Made by a program: the position numbers and the translations under genes
Notes under the pieces: model-generated
What the model was told of the DNA's origin: nothing
Database searches by the model: none
Seen by the model: the letters and a program-made list of their open reading frames with translations, nothing else
Source of the DNA: Psilocybe azurescens
Taxonomy: Eukaryota > Basidiomycota > Agaricomycetes > Agaricales > Agrocybaceae
Reading direction: 5' to 3'
Assembly: GCA_023853785.1 (NCBI GenBank)
Contig: JAJIRX010000783.1
Location: 419,243 to 483,242, forward strand
DNA length: 64,000 nt
Part shown: one piece after another, positions 35,346 through 48,735 of the stretch
Layout of the letters: each line of letters starts with the position of its first letter
Numbering within the stretch: position 1 is the first letter of the stretch

Positions 35346-37060
35346 GAAAATGGTGGAGAAGTAGGCCACGGCGCGGCAATCTTCATTGCCGACGGAAAGC
35401 CGAAATTGCTTACGTGGGTGCTCACTTTTGCGCCTTAGTCAGACTTTTGTCAGGCCCTGAACAAAATTGTGAACTCGAACTCGAACCACGACGACAAAAC
35501 ATGTCCCGAGCCCCCTCAAATTTCAGTATTGTCTGGAAATGCATAGGTTTCTTCAAAAACTACTCGCTTGCGAGGCTAAAGCTCAGAATATCCAGCTTCC
35601 AACTTCGGTGTAGGTTCAACAGGTTCAGTTTGGTGCGCACAGATGAGAAGTTAATAAGGACGGTGAGGGCACTGGGAACGCGTCGTTGGAGGTGCTAGGT
35701 GTTGGGTTACTAATAAATGGTGTCTCCCCTGTTCTGCATCATCTTTGTATTCAACTTCTCCTTCCACATCAAGCATTGCGCATTTTTGTCAGGTTATCGA
35801 GAATTGCTTTCCAGTCAGCCACTATTATTGCGCGGTTTTCTGCTCTTAGCTGCATACGCGTACCCATTTCTGAGCCCACGCCACCATAACTCAACCTTTC
35901 ATAGCCGTATCAAGCCTGGTGCCATCTTATTAACACTTGCATGCATCTCATTTGCTTGATATACTCACCATTGGACGCGTCTCAATTGATTTCCTCACAA
36001 GTGCCACTAATAACGTCCGTTGACATTTTCGACCTACCTTTACGATTACAGGTATGGTCCTCTCGTTCGAGTTTCTTTCGCGACTCACTAAATAATCTTT
36101 AGTGCACTCAGTTCGACATCTCTCCTATCCGAATAGACTATTCCAGAGTCATCTCGACGCATCATTTTGGCAATAATAAGCACATATTAGAGTGACTGTA
36201 AGTTTTCAATGGCCATTGTGCCTTTGACGATGCTAATTCTAACTGTCGTGTTTATGAGAGCTTGTTATTGCCGCCGCCGCTATCATTCCTCAGGCGGCAT
36301 GTTGTTGGGATGAATGCAAGCCTGCCTCCTATTGTATCACCATCAACATGAGATTAAACCGTGTTTGTATCCATTTCTACATAAACAAAAGAAGTCTAGG
36401 TTTGTCGGTGTTCTCTTTTTAAAGGCCTAGTCGCTTATTGGATTTACTTTAGTGAAAGCTTCAATGTACTCCGACTTCCTCCATATGTCGCCCTATTTCG
36501 TGTATTTGGACGCAATGAAGCCAGGCCGTTAAATGCAACATCATGAATGATTGCATCACACGAGACCGAAAACCAAAACATCAAACTCCTCGGACCTGAT
36601 TTCTCGGAGGCATCAGACGCCACGACCAATCTGAAGAGGTGATGATGCCTTCCGCGGCGGTGCTTTATAATATCAACTCGAGTAGTTAAACGGTGAAGTC
36701 TCATGCTTTGTGACGACTCACAACCGACTCTAAATGTGTGTGTACTTCTCATTAGGTTCAAAAGAAGTCTACAGGCGTTCATATCCTAGCCTGTCATTAG
36801 GCTGGATGATTTGATTTATGAATTACTCCAATACGTGCATGACTAGACGTGACACGTTCAAATCAACAGTCAAGAATCATTCGTAGTCGGAATGGGAAAT
36901 AAGGATTACACTTTTGGGCGTTCCAGCTCTCTAGCTTCGGGGTCGTGTAGGGATGTCTTGACCTGGTATGTGGTTTATTGTGCCGCTTTATAGACCGGAT
37001 GACTTTTTTTTTATGTTATAGAATGGCCAGTTTGCGGGGAAGATGGCACGGGTCCGTAGC
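35346..37060. other. Long intergenic, no gene recognised
   Basis: Only motif-free frames, such as minus 36444-36782 (112 codons) and plus 35717-35959. Nothing can be supported. Confidence 0.35.
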
Positions 37061-37199
37061 AAAATGACTATAGGGAGGAGCAACAATTGAGTAATTGGAA
37101 GACTGTGGGAAGCGGAAGCAGATTGTGAATCGAAGAAGAAGAGAAGGAGCCTATTTTCTTGATCGAATTCTTGAATATTGGAATTTGGGGTATCCGGGT

Positions 37200-37867
37200 T
37201 GCCATTTGACTCGAGACCAACTCCTCTGCTTGACCTCTTTTCTCACTCCCTCCTTGTTGGCGAATACCCGACGCACACATCTCGTTAACCTATTCCCCTC
37301 GTCCGTCTATCTCTTCGCTTCCTCTGATCATCGTCGCCACCTTTGCATTGGTCGTTGTTGGAGTGTTGACCGCTGAGTGGGCTGTAGTTACGCCCACCGG
37401 CCATCTTTTCGTCAAAAAGCGTTCGAGGAGGGCCGCTTTTTCTGCATCTCGCACTATACCACTATCGTTTTTCAACGTTCAACTTGCCCTTGCTATTGCT
37501 ATTGCCGACTCGCCTGCATACAGCTTCTGATCTACTTCAGCTTCCCCACTTTGTCCTAACTACCAGCACGTCCCCTTTTGTCCACAGCTTTTCTATTGCC
37601 ATTCGACTTCTACCTCGCCAAAATAAAGTAATTTTTTCTAGCTCTACAAGTACATCCATCGACAAGCCATACCCGCATTTGCATGTCCATTTCTACCTTG
37701 TTGGGCCATTATATTCATTCTTCATTCTCGCAGCGCTACCAAGCATATCTGAATCAATACTAGCTACGACATACATATCCCTTGTTCGACATTATTTTCT
37801 TTTGTTCCCTGCAACATTTCTTTCTTTGTTCGATTCGACCTCTATTTTCTCAGGCGACTACCGCTCA
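37200..37867 (+). promoter_or_regulatory. Long pyrimidine-rich leader/promoter of the RRM gene
   Basis: Strongly C/T-biased sequence (many CTTC, TTCT, CCTC groups) leads up to the ATG at 37868, the form of promoters and 5' leaders of expressed basidiomycete genes. Open frames inside it are likely fortuitous. Confidence 0.4.
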
Positions 37868-40800
37868 ATGTCTGGAAAACGATATCCTTATTCTGTTCTG
37901 TCGACGGCCCTTGCACAAAATCACAATAATCACAGTCACACCTCTGCGCCAAACAGTTCTCCTTCGTACCATAACCATACTCTGCACTCTAATCCTAATA
38001 CCAGTCATAGGCTGAATATGCCTCTTCCTACACCCCTCGCTGATTGCCCGAGCGCGACCACCGCCGTCGTCGCGGATTCCGGAAATAATAGGCGTAGCCT
38101 ATGCGCCAGTGGTGGTCCCAGTGCGCCTGCTATGCACTCTCCTGGCGCCGCTAAACTTGGGGCCCCGTCGTTCGCATCTGTCGTTTCGTCTTCGAGCGGT
38201 CCACGAGCCTCGGCGAGGTCGCCTAAAGCCGCTATTTCCTCTCTACAACAGAAACAGAAACAAGAACATGTACAGTCCTCGGCGCCTTTGCTAGCGTCTC
38301 CTTCCAAGGCCCTCGACAAGGGCAATGTCAATACATCTCCTATCGCTTCTACCAACGGCCACGATGTCCTTAGCCCAGCTCTCACCTCTTCTTCTCGGTA
38401 TCATTCCCTATGAGCAGTCCTGCTGTTTCCGCGGGTAATGATGTTGGAAACAATGACCAAAATACTACAAGCAGCGACACCCGAACCACCGATTCTATCA
38501 GCACAGGGGACGTTCAGCCAGATGAAACGGAGCTCGAAGACGGCGTATCGTCTGATACTGGAATTTACCTCGATACGCACCGCTTGCACGATTCTGCGCC
38601 ATGCATGCATGATCTTCTTAATAACGGTGAGTCTCCAAATATTCATCTTTCATATTTACTCCTTTGTTGAGGACGACCTGGCCTACATTCATGTTCGGGC
38701 CATGGACGTTCATGCTCTCCGCACTCTTTTCTCTTCTTGTTTTCTCATCTCCAATTCTTCCCTCCTTCCCTCCGTTTCATTCACTACCCACCGGGATCGG
38801 GTTGACTCGCTCAATCCCAGCGCGTGTTCTAACTTGATTTCGCTATTTGTCAACCTTTTATATATCTTTATTGCTTCTTCATAGCTTTTTGACGCGCATA
38901 TATTCATGGATTCACGCTTATTCGCTTATTTTGTTACAGGGGACATGCCTTCTGACTCTAATTCGAACCAACTCAAACCCCCTCTCGCGGTCAAGGCGAG
39001 AAAGGATACCTCAATGGATTCCCGGCCAGTCCTATGGGGTCGAACATGGCCGCTCGAGAGAGAGAGCAACGACACCAACACGAGATCGGGGCTTTGACCT
39101 CTTCCATGCAGTTCAGCCTTCGAGTCTCGAATTCAATGGATAACGTCAGCGCCAAGACACTGTCCCCTCTTCCCCTGTCTATGCCCCTGAGTTCATCGCC
39201 CTCTCAACTCAAGCAGAATGGACAATCTCAGTCAGTGGCCCCTCCCGCACCTGTTCATTCCACCATCCCACTGCCAGAGCTTGAAGATGGTGACCGAACC
39301 GCCGATGTCGATGCGCGCCAACTGCAGCACCTAACCCAGCACCAGCAAATGCGCGACCACGCCAACGATTCTGCACCATATGCCGGCTCGATTGATCTCT
39401 CAAACCTCTCTGTCCCGCACACCACGCAACAACACCGATCAGCGTCGCTCGTTTTACCTGCTTCACAGCCGGAGAATTTTCTTTCTGGCACTTCGTCTTT
39501 CGACTCGAACTTTTCTGGCGAATCCTCGCCTTCTTCTTCTGCGTTTCCGACGTCTGCTTCGGAGTCGGCATTGGGAAATGCAGGTCAGAAGACCCCGAAT
39601 GTTTACATCAATGGTCTTCCACCGCACTTCCCTGAGGACCAACTATTCGCCCTCGCGTCTCCTTATGGTGAAATTAGGAGCGTCAGAACGTTCACGAGGC
39701 ATGTCAGGGATAGCGAGAGTGGCTATGGATTTGTTCTGTGAGTTTTTCATAGCTAATCACTCCATATATGCCACCAACTTAGCGATATCTTGACCAGATT
39801 TGAAACTGTGGAAGCCGCTGAGAGATGCATCATTTCTTTAAGGCGCTATAGGAATTTACATCCTACATTCTCAAAGGTACATATTTTTTCTTTCCTATTG
39901 GGATTGGTTCAGAATATTCGTCATAGCAAATTCACAAGATTCCGGGAACGACTTACGCGCAAGGGTCTATACCCCCGATGCCTCTTGGGAAGGACCGGGA
40001 CTTTGCACCGGGGTAGATTCGACAGAGGGCTCTACCACGGATTCTTTGGGTGCGGATGCGTCGTTCAAGGCCAAGATGGAGAGCCTTCAGGATCCAACTA
40101 GTACGAACCTTTATATGGAAGGGTATGTTCTGATTCGCGCTATAATTTGAGCATATCCTCACAATTCCCTCATCTATTAGCCTTCCGTTAAGCATTGACG
40201 AGCCCGTAAGCGATCCGTTACCTCTATGGCAAAGGAAGGAACTGATATTGATCTAAACTAGACTCTCGCGGCATTAATCTCTCCACATAGAATTAGTAGC
40301 AGCCGATTCTTCCAGACGAGGCTCAGTAACCCTCCGAGGATCATTGCATTCGTTCGGTGAGTTTTGACAACTGTTCCTATGATTACCTATGCTGACTCTA
40401 GGGGCACATCTTATAGATTGGAGACCAGAGAGGGAGCCGAGGAGATCATTGAGCGTCTTCATGGACGAATGGTCCGCGGGTGGAACGATACGGGGAGTAG
40501 GATCTCCGTTAGATTCGCTGATACCAGCGAACAGCGTGAGCTGAGGGTTCGCCGTTTCTACCGCAAGTATTTACGAGATGCTGACGAGATTTTGCCACTC
40601 TTTAGAGAACGGAACGTTCAGCTCAAGAAGGCGACGGGTCTCCAGCTCGTCTTACCATCGCCCAAGCGGCGTTGTTGAATCTCCGAGGACAGGAGCTGAG
40701 ATCGACGAACAATGGGCCTGTTATCCATGCTCAACCCAGGCCTGCCACTGTAGGGCGCGTCCCTTCGGCATCGAGGCAAGGGCTCCCCACTTCTGTGTCG

Positions 40801-42282
40801 CTGCCTGACTTCGCGACGAATGCGCATCTCCCTCCTGTCATTGGGACATCAAACCTTGAAGTTGATTATTCTCTAGCTCCTGGCCGTGGCCAAAACATCA
40901 GGTCGAGATCACCTTACGAAACTCAGTATTCGAGCCAACCTCAGCTCGGACATGTCCAACCTTCCTTGCCATCTCCCATGGATCCTACAATGTCCGCTCT
41001 TCTCGACTCTCTTCGACGCAATGGTGTTCCCTATCAGGATGCGTCGGGAGGGTTTGACAATTACTCCACAGAGGTGAACTATGCCCACGGCCAACCAGGG
41101 CTTGCCCATCAACAGCACCATCTCGCAGCTACTCAAAGTTTGGACAACATCCAGCAGTATGCTCGCCCTGCACCTGTGTATACTCGCTCCGGATACACCC
41201 CTACTGAGGAGTACATCATGCGCGTTCATGCTGAATCGGCGGCCCTCGCAACGCAGACCCAACAGCATTTGCAAGCCGAGCGACGACGTCCCGCGCCACT
41301 GGACCTGGGGAGACAACGAGTAGAGGATGATGTCCTCGATGAACAAGGGGCTAACATTGCGGTTGGCGTCCGGGGCTACCGTACACAGGCGTCGATTGGA
41401 CGCCTTGGCCAGGGGATTTTGTCTCCTCCTGTCTCCTCGTCCTCCTTGGCCCCTATGGGCATGGGCGGTACGATGAGCGAAGATGAATTCCACGCATCGG
41501 CTACTGCCCATAGGAATGACTACAGGAACCAGCTTAGGTCCTTCGGGAACGATAACGGTGAACATGAAGAAGGCGATTTCGGTGTGAATTCGGGGAGTGC
41601 GGCATACACGAAGCACAATCCCAATATCCATCCCGCCCATGTCAACGCGCGTCTTTCTCGCGATCCCGGGTCCACTTCATCGCAGTATCAAGTACAGCGA
41701 CCTCCCGTGCCTCTTTCGCCGTCCCTTGTTTCTCCAGCGTCGAATCAAGATTCGCCCAATCTCAATGACTTGCTGAACTACCAGCATGCTGCGGCTCATA
41801 TGCGCTCGACGACGCTTCCTCAACATCGCTCTTCGTCGCTGCGTGATGGGCAGCAGAGAGGACACTATCAGCACAGCAGCATGAGCATGCCCGCTCAGAG
41901 CCTGAGGACGCCGCAGCACGCTAGTGTGTCTACTCTCGCTGGAAATCGCGGGATTGACGGTGCTGCGGGCGGGACTATATACGAGGGCGAGGTGCAGGAT
42001 CATCATCACCAGTCCAATGGATCAAAGACTCAGTATCCCAATTCTCCCATGTTCGATTTGGATACGGCTGCGTCGTCTCCTTCGCTCATCTCCCCTACCC
42101 TCACCTACTCGAGTCAAACGCCGTCCACGCTCAGTCCGGCTACCCCCTTCTTTGGGTCTTTCAACAATCAGGCTGAAGGCGCTGAGAAGGGTCACGGGAT
42201 GGAGCATTATCAGCAGAAGAAAATGACGCCGCCGAATAGTATGAATCCAAGCGCACTGAGGAGTCTTACTGGGAGTCGCTGA
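37868..42282 (+). CDS. Two-RRM RNA-binding protein (RBMS/MSSP-like)
   Basis: Start CTCAATGTCTGG gives MSGKRYPYSVLSTALAQNHN and a long Ser/Pro/His-rich disordered N-terminus. RRM1 begins PNVYINGLPPHFPEDQLFAL (39590), with RNP1-like SGYGFVLFET; a linker HKIPGTTYAQGSIPPMPLGK follows; RRM2 begins TNLYMEGLPLSIDEPTLAAL (40110) with RIIAFVRLETREGAEEIIE and RFADTSEQRELR. A disordered Gln/Ser/Pro/His-rich C-terminal half of about 560 residues ends LRSLTGSR. Spacing and sequence fit the RBMS/MSSP group, which binds A/U-rich RNA or ssDNA. Seven or so introns, the longest at 38628-38940. Frame breaks lie at 38406-38408 (CCC), 38978-38982 (CCCCC) and 40010-40013 (GGGG); in a long conserved gene these argue for sequencing indels. 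Confidence 0.87.
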
Positions 42283-43544
42283 TCGTCTGTCTTGTTCGCT
42301 GTTTGTCGTCGTTCTTTCCTTCCCTCACTCGCTCCCTCTCGCTCTTTCTCGTCATGGCTTGTCATGTCGTTTTTGGTCTATAACTCACCTCGAATTGTCG
42401 TCCCCACTTTCGTTTTACTCTTTTTTCTTTTCCTTTTTTCTTCCGCCTATGTCTCATTTACCTTGCAGTTTTGTCCGGGTCGAATCCTCGTCGGAGGTTT
42501 GCCCCTCTATCCGCTCTTTCTTCGTGCCATCTGTCAATATTCAATTCCCTTTCTCTTCCCCTCGTCGTTTGTTATTTTTGAAGCCGATATTCTCTTTCGT
42601 GAAAGCTGGGCCGGCGTCTGTTAAGTTGACCATCATCCCTTCTATGTTTCTATTACTACGCTTCTAAACCTCTTTCTCTATCGATTGTTCAAAGTGTTCA
42701 TTCTGTCGACTCTACTAGATTACGTTGTCGCCCGTACATTACATGTAGACAAGAAAGACCTACTAGCGATTGTAAAACCTCTCTTTTATTATGTACTGTA
42801 TTACTTCTAGTACTTTTCGTTTGTTGTTGAAATGAAAATATTTTTATTGCCCGACACTGAATATTTTTATGGGACTACTTCCACCAAACTTTCAAACAAC
42901 TTCAAAGCACAGAACGTTTCAGAGTGTAGCTATAACTTTCGGTTAAAAGCACTTCGAGTATCACGTGAGACTAGGCCCGGTAACCCGCTTGAATTACGTG
43001 ACTATTTCTGGAACAACTCCATGACTTGGCATCAGGCGAACCATGCACTGGCGGTTAATTTTTAGACCGAAGACTCGGGAGAGGTTCGGAGAAATTGTAT
43101 AGGGAGCTGGGTGAAATTCGAAGACTTGAGAGGACGGTCGCTTTATGCCATGGCCACACGAGGCGCAAGGCAATAACACGATCATAACATCGGTCAGCTT
43201 CCTCCTTCCACCATCTCGCATACTGCTCAGTTTCTGAATCTAGGCTCGGACTGTCTGGGACACTCACGGTTTTCTCTGTCACCCCAGAAGCAACTCGTAG
43301 GAGGGGCCTTCAACGAATCTGGCGTCTGTGTCCTGCCGAATCTCACTGATCGAAGTAATCCGACTTTATTTTGGATGACACTGCCGTAATCCTAGGACGT
43401 CCTATTTTTCTACCTGCGTATCCAACCACACGACAAGCGTTTACGACTCTTCTTCGTACTTCTATGAGCTGAACATTTCTGCGACACATCCATTGCGAAT
43501 ACGCCAACACTGTCTACTGTCGCTGTCGCTTGTCGCGTGGAAGG
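42283..43544. other. 3' UTR and intergenic
   Basis: A T/C-rich 3' flank to about 42830, then sequence without recognisable genes. The minus frame 43055-43282 (75 codons; DSETEQYARWWKEEADRCYD) looks protein-like but has no family or start evidence. Confidence 0.35.
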
Positions 43545-45340
43545 ATGGCAGAAGATGTCACTTTGGAAGAGCTCAAGAGCATGTGAGTACCAACACGCAT
43601 GTCGGAAGCCAAATATCAATTTACTCTGCCCTTCACAAGGAATGTCAACTATTACTTCAGCATAATAGCTTTTAGTGAGGAGTCCACTCAGAAGCCTGAA
43701 TTGCTGTTCACCAACCTTGCCACCCATTCTCAGCTCTTCTTGTCCTCGAATATTGTGATACCTTTGTCCAAGAAGTGGAGCGGTTCTGGAAAGTCGGGAG
43801 CTTGAGCTGGGCGTCAGGTTTTTCTATCTCAATCGTTACATGGTGCTGTTCGGCCATATCCCCGTGCTGATCGAGTATTTCTGGTCCACTTCCAACCCTC
43901 ACAAATTACAAGTGCGTCTGAATTTTGCATTCCCATTGTGTGCACTTCGTTGGTGTGGATAGCGCCAAAATTTTAGTCTCTAGATGTCAGTAACACTTTC
44001 AACACTTTACCCGTGTTTGTTTTCTAACAATAGCATCCCTTCGCAGCTGTCATCAATTGCAATCATACCATCAGTATTTTGCAGTCGTCGTCCAGATTGT
44101 TGTCTCTAGTGAGTTATCACGGCAGTTTTTGATTGACGGTTTCTGATTGTCCTGTATTCAATTGTAGGTATGCTGATCATGCGAATGTACGCGTTGTATG
44201 AGCGAAGTAGGAGGGTGCTGGCGCTACTAATCGGCGTCGCCGTAGCTGCAGTTGCAGTTGGATGCGTGAGTGTTCCCTTGGTCTGAAATATCTATCGGAT
44301 GTATATCTTATGCTTTACAGTGGTCAATTCTTGGAGGAGGAAGTCAAAACTTCCTGATATCCTCGTACCGATAGGATGTGGTGCGGGGCTGACTCACTAC
44401 CAGTAAGCGATATATATCCTTTGAAGATTTTTGATTATAACCGTTGCCTTTTGCTAGGGCTGTCCGTAAGTCAAAAATAGCCCCTCCTCTTTCCTTTCCT
44501 TGATTTCACACGTCTTCAAAGGTCTTGGAGCAGCATGGGGCGGGATGCTCGTGTTCGATGCCCTAGTCTTTGGAATGACACTATACAAATCCCTCTCTAT
44601 CCCACGGACAAGAGGGGTGTCTCTAATCAGCGTACTATTGCGAGATGGCGAGTCGGGTCTGTTGCCTTCTTCCCTCGTTAAAAACTAACATTCGATCTCG
44701 ATACTATAGGGGCCATCTACTTCTCGTAAGCTATGTTTTCCGTCGCGGAGTTTTGATTTATCCTTTCCCATCCAGAATTATGATCGCCTCCAACCTGGGA
44801 AATATCCTGACGTTTTTGGTAGGATTATTCGCCACTGTGATGTATTCTCGTTTTTATTGACTCCATCTTCTCTCTTCTCCCATCTTTCTCGACGACTGTT
44901 TAGTTTGGTGGAGTTCGTCCCTCATAACCCCTTTCCATTTTTTGACGTAATCGCTGACGTTATCTAATGGGTATAGCGGTTTACGAGGGAGTGGCGACGA
45001 CTTTCACTAACGTGTGAGTTACATCTATCTTACACAAATGATAGGTAGGCGGGACTGACCGACCTATAGGGTGTCGTCTATCATGATATCGAGGCTCATG
45101 CTCAATTTACGCCATCCTTCCCTGGTCTCCCATACTAAACGTACCTCTGTCATGACGGACAATACTTACCCTAATCTTACTTTTGTGGGCCCCGATAACA
45201 TCGAGACGGGATACTCTGATAATAGCGGGATAACATCAGAAGAAGAACCCGGTCGAGCACGAATGGTTTACGACTATCTAGCGAAAGGCTCCAGCGGAAG
45301 TGCGTTTTGCCATTGTCTTGCCTCACGTGTAAGATTTTAA
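43545..45340 (+). CDS. DUF6533 fungal multi-pass membrane protein (copy 3)
   Basis: Exon 1 MAEDVTLEELKSM ends at a GTGAGT donor. Later exons give ALLVLEYCDTFVQEVERFWK, RFFYLNRYMVLFGHIPVLIE, MLIMRMYALYERSRRVLALL, GLGAAWGGMLVFDALVFGMT, LISVLLRDG, GAIYFS and SSIMISRLMLNLRHPSLVSH, with a polar tail ending near 45340. The helix order and the ISRLMLNLR signature match copies 1 and 2. Frame breaks at 43796-43798 (GGG) and 44346-44349 (AAAA) are each repaired by one added base. Function unknown; membrane location inferred from about seven hydrophobic segments. Confidence 0.75.
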
Positions 45341-48300
45341 TTTCAAGTCATTTACTTCCCCACCCTTTTACAGCAAACCGGCATATTGAATTGTTGGAAA
45401 GGCATAGGGATGGACGCCATGTGTGACGATTTTCTAGAGATGAATTGACGTCTGGCCTTTATTTTATTTTCAATACCATAATTTTGTATGCATCGTCATC
45501 TGGACCTCGTTAGAGATAGATTCGCACACTGTTTTATCGGCACACGAACATAAAGCCAAATTGCCTGCCAAACACATATTTTCAAGCATCGATTGCAAAT
45601 TGAAAAACATCTGTTCTCTATGAACTAAATATTCTGTCAAGTGTAGGGTATTAAGTCAATATTAAGTACTAAGAAAGGATGCAAGATACACAAATGTCGG
45701 CTCGATAAAAATGTCTAGTTATCACATATTTGGCTCCGTCGGACCCCGGTACAATCATTCAGCCCTCAGCGGATTGGTGGAGAATCTGCTAGTTTGGAAT
45801 CAGCAAGAAACCAAGGAAGCCCAGGGAAGTCCTTCAAGTCGACAAAGCTAATTACGAGTTGAGGGGGAGCCGCCAATTAAGTCCGAGCAATAGGAATTTG
45901 GGTGGCGCTCGATTGTTCGGTTCCTAGTATGCAGATCCGACGTAGATACCGTAAATAGGTCCTCAATTATTCAATGGGAAGAGCCAGAAACAAAGGCCCT
46001 AAGAGCTCAAGCCTGCACAAAATCAACAATGGATCGCGCTCGTGTCCCCTGTACAGTGAGACGACAGTAGAACAATTCAGAAGCACAGGCCCCAGGCGTC
46101 ACTGAAGAAATGCATGGATTGATTACAATTCAGACGCCAGAAGAATGCCCTTGTTCCAGAGAAATTCGCCTTTCTTTGAACAGTTAGTATCAACTGTATT
46201 CGGGATCAATATCCTGAGGGTTACGCAAACTCTGATAGGACAGTTTACGGCCAACCGGTTGGAAATTTGCGCCGTAGCATTCAAAAGAGCAAAGCAGCAA
46301 ATTATGAGCACGCTATCCTAGCCGCCTGATGTTGTTGAGAGAACGACATTTTAAGCGAAGTTTGGGAGTCAAAAAATAGCAGGAACAGGAAGTAGCTGTC
46401 AGAGAAGAGATCTTATGGCATCTAAATTGCTGACAGCGTGTGAAATTTGAATCACCATCACTGTGCCACCTATTTGGCTTTGTTATTTCAGGTGCATTGG
46501 AGAGGAGCCGCGCGGCGGTATTGCACCTCCGCTCTTAAGTCTTAGTCTGGAGATCGCAAAAGTCAAGCGAGAGTTGCTCAGGATCTCTCTCAGATCTCTC
46601 TGAGTGTGCCCCACGAACGTGATTTGATTCTATAGTCGCAACTCTCAAGCTTGACAGCCATCAAGGCTGAAGTGATCTGAGGAGTCCGAGTCATTGGCAA
46701 TATGGTCAGTACTGCTCAATATTACTTAGAACTTCGTAGTCACCCACTTAAAATTCGACTTCAAAACTGAAGTTACTATATTCTAAAGTGTTCTGTCTTT
46801 TGGGCCATCGTCAGCCACAGAGTTGATAGTCTTGTCTTGGAAGCCCGGATCTCGCGCAGACCTATTTATCATCAGTGTTCTCGACATCCAAACACATACG
46901 CGTCTCAGGATGGATTCATTTGACCACAACGTGAGACGGGAGTCCTCCCCGCTTAGTGGCGGAGTCTTACACCTAAAAATAATGTTGTTCTAGCTAGATC
47001 AAGCGCTGGTCCGTGGCTAGTGCATGCTAACGTCCTGTGCAGCGGTCGGTGCAGTTATTCTTTCCTTCGAATTGTTCTCGCATTCCATTGGTTGGACGGT
47101 GACAGTAGCTTTAACACAATTATATCTTTCTAGCCTAAACGATATTTTGTTTGCCGGTGTCTCAAAGTTTTGATTACCTCTAGACAGACGGACAGACGTC
47201 CATCCAGCACAATGTATGTATGTACCCACTTATGGTTTTCATGCCCAATTTTCAGTCATCTTTGTCAAATCTTTGTTCACAGTTTCTCCTTGAGCCAGTG
47301 TACTTTAACTCACGTCATGTGAGCCAGTCCAAATGATCCTGTGTATATTTCTACTTCCAGTAAAGATTTTGGTCAACTCCCCAATCGATTTCCTGCCAAA
47401 ACATGCACGACTTTCAGTTGTTATTCACGTCAAAACCCCAAATTTTTTATGGAAATATAAGAAGGAGATATGGGTAACAATTAACCTCTCCAGACTCACA
47501 GTCTAAAAATCGAAAACGATAGCGCGTCGAACTCTCTTACAGTGACACTGTCACCACGAATCCTATTGAGATCGGACTATATTCTTGCCGGTGCAGGAGA
47601 AGATAAGACACTCCAGCAATAAAACACGGAAGGGATTGAAACCTGAAACGGCCTGTCATCCGGGGATATATCGAGGTACAGGTCCCGGATAATCAAAAGA
47701 GAAGAATGTTACATATCACATGTTCATCTCGTTATCCATTGTCGTGCCGCTCTTTACCCACTCTAGTCACGCCAATTATAGTCTCAACGGCGAATCTCTG
47801 TCAATTGCTCAAACTTATCTGGCAGAGGCTCCAACACGTCTCCTGACGGCCAAAATATCAGACCGACGCTTGCTACTTCCAACTTGCTTCTCTGAGTCAA
47901 CAACTGAATACTTACACACGCTTTTTTGTTGAATCTTGACCAATGCCTTACATAACGTACTTTGGAAAGGCAGATTCATCTAGGACCTTCCCAAGTCCCT
48001 ATTTTTCTCACCCAAATCTCAGCCTTTCTTGCTTGTCCTTCTCTGGATGTAATGCGTCTTCATTTTGTGCTGAATCTGTCTTTTGTATCTCAGATCGAAT
48101 TCTGCTACAGTTACTTGAAGGATTGCAACTCAGCGGCACCGCAGGATACCAAAAGTGTTACTTCTGGCCCTTTCTCATTCGCAACTTGGACACACTATGT
48201 ATGTACACATCTCCGAAATGCTCCAGTTCGCAGATGTTGCTGTTTGGATCATTCTTTGTGTTCGGAGTTGTGTAACGCCTGTTCCTAATTATGGAATGAC

Positions 48301-48735
48301 AAATGTCAATCAAATAACGGGATTTTCGAAAGAAGTGCGCTGTCAAAGTGCTGTTCAATTCTAATGTCAGGTTTAAGGTTACAGAAAGGCCATTTTTGTT
48401 GCTCACTATGCTCTCAGAACCATTCAAACCTGCAGGGTGAAATCTTATTCCTCGATAGCGATCCAAATGTGGCTTTCAAAGTCGGCTCGAAAATATCGGG
48501 GGACACAAGACAGAAGTCAAACTCTTCCTGTCCAAATCTCTGAGTTTCAAACTTGAGGTGAGTATAAAGGCCCTACTAACATACCTCGAAAACCAACACC
48601 CTTTTAGGTACCCCTTGAGATTTAGACCTCTTCTAAACACTTCAGTGCTCGTCTTACTTTCAGTCCTCGAGTAAGTACATTTTATTTGCGTAGTGCCAGC
48701 CGCATACTTACTATGGCACTTGCTACTCTAGCACG
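45341..48735. other. 3.4-kb stretch without a recognised gene
   Basis: No long open frame, conserved motif or element end found. Plus frames around 47943-48288 are short and motif-free. Includes a locally repetitive GGATCTCTCTCAGATCTCTC near 46580. Confidence 0.4.

Noticed and set aside
39209..39571. Minus-strand frame of 120 codons within the RRM gene
   Set aside because: It is the antisense shadow of the Ser/Gln-rich coding exon with a consistent plus-strand protein.
40909..41640. Minus-strand 243-codon frame
   Set aside because: Antisense to the long C-terminal exon of the RRM protein; no motif and no introns, whereas the plus frame fits.
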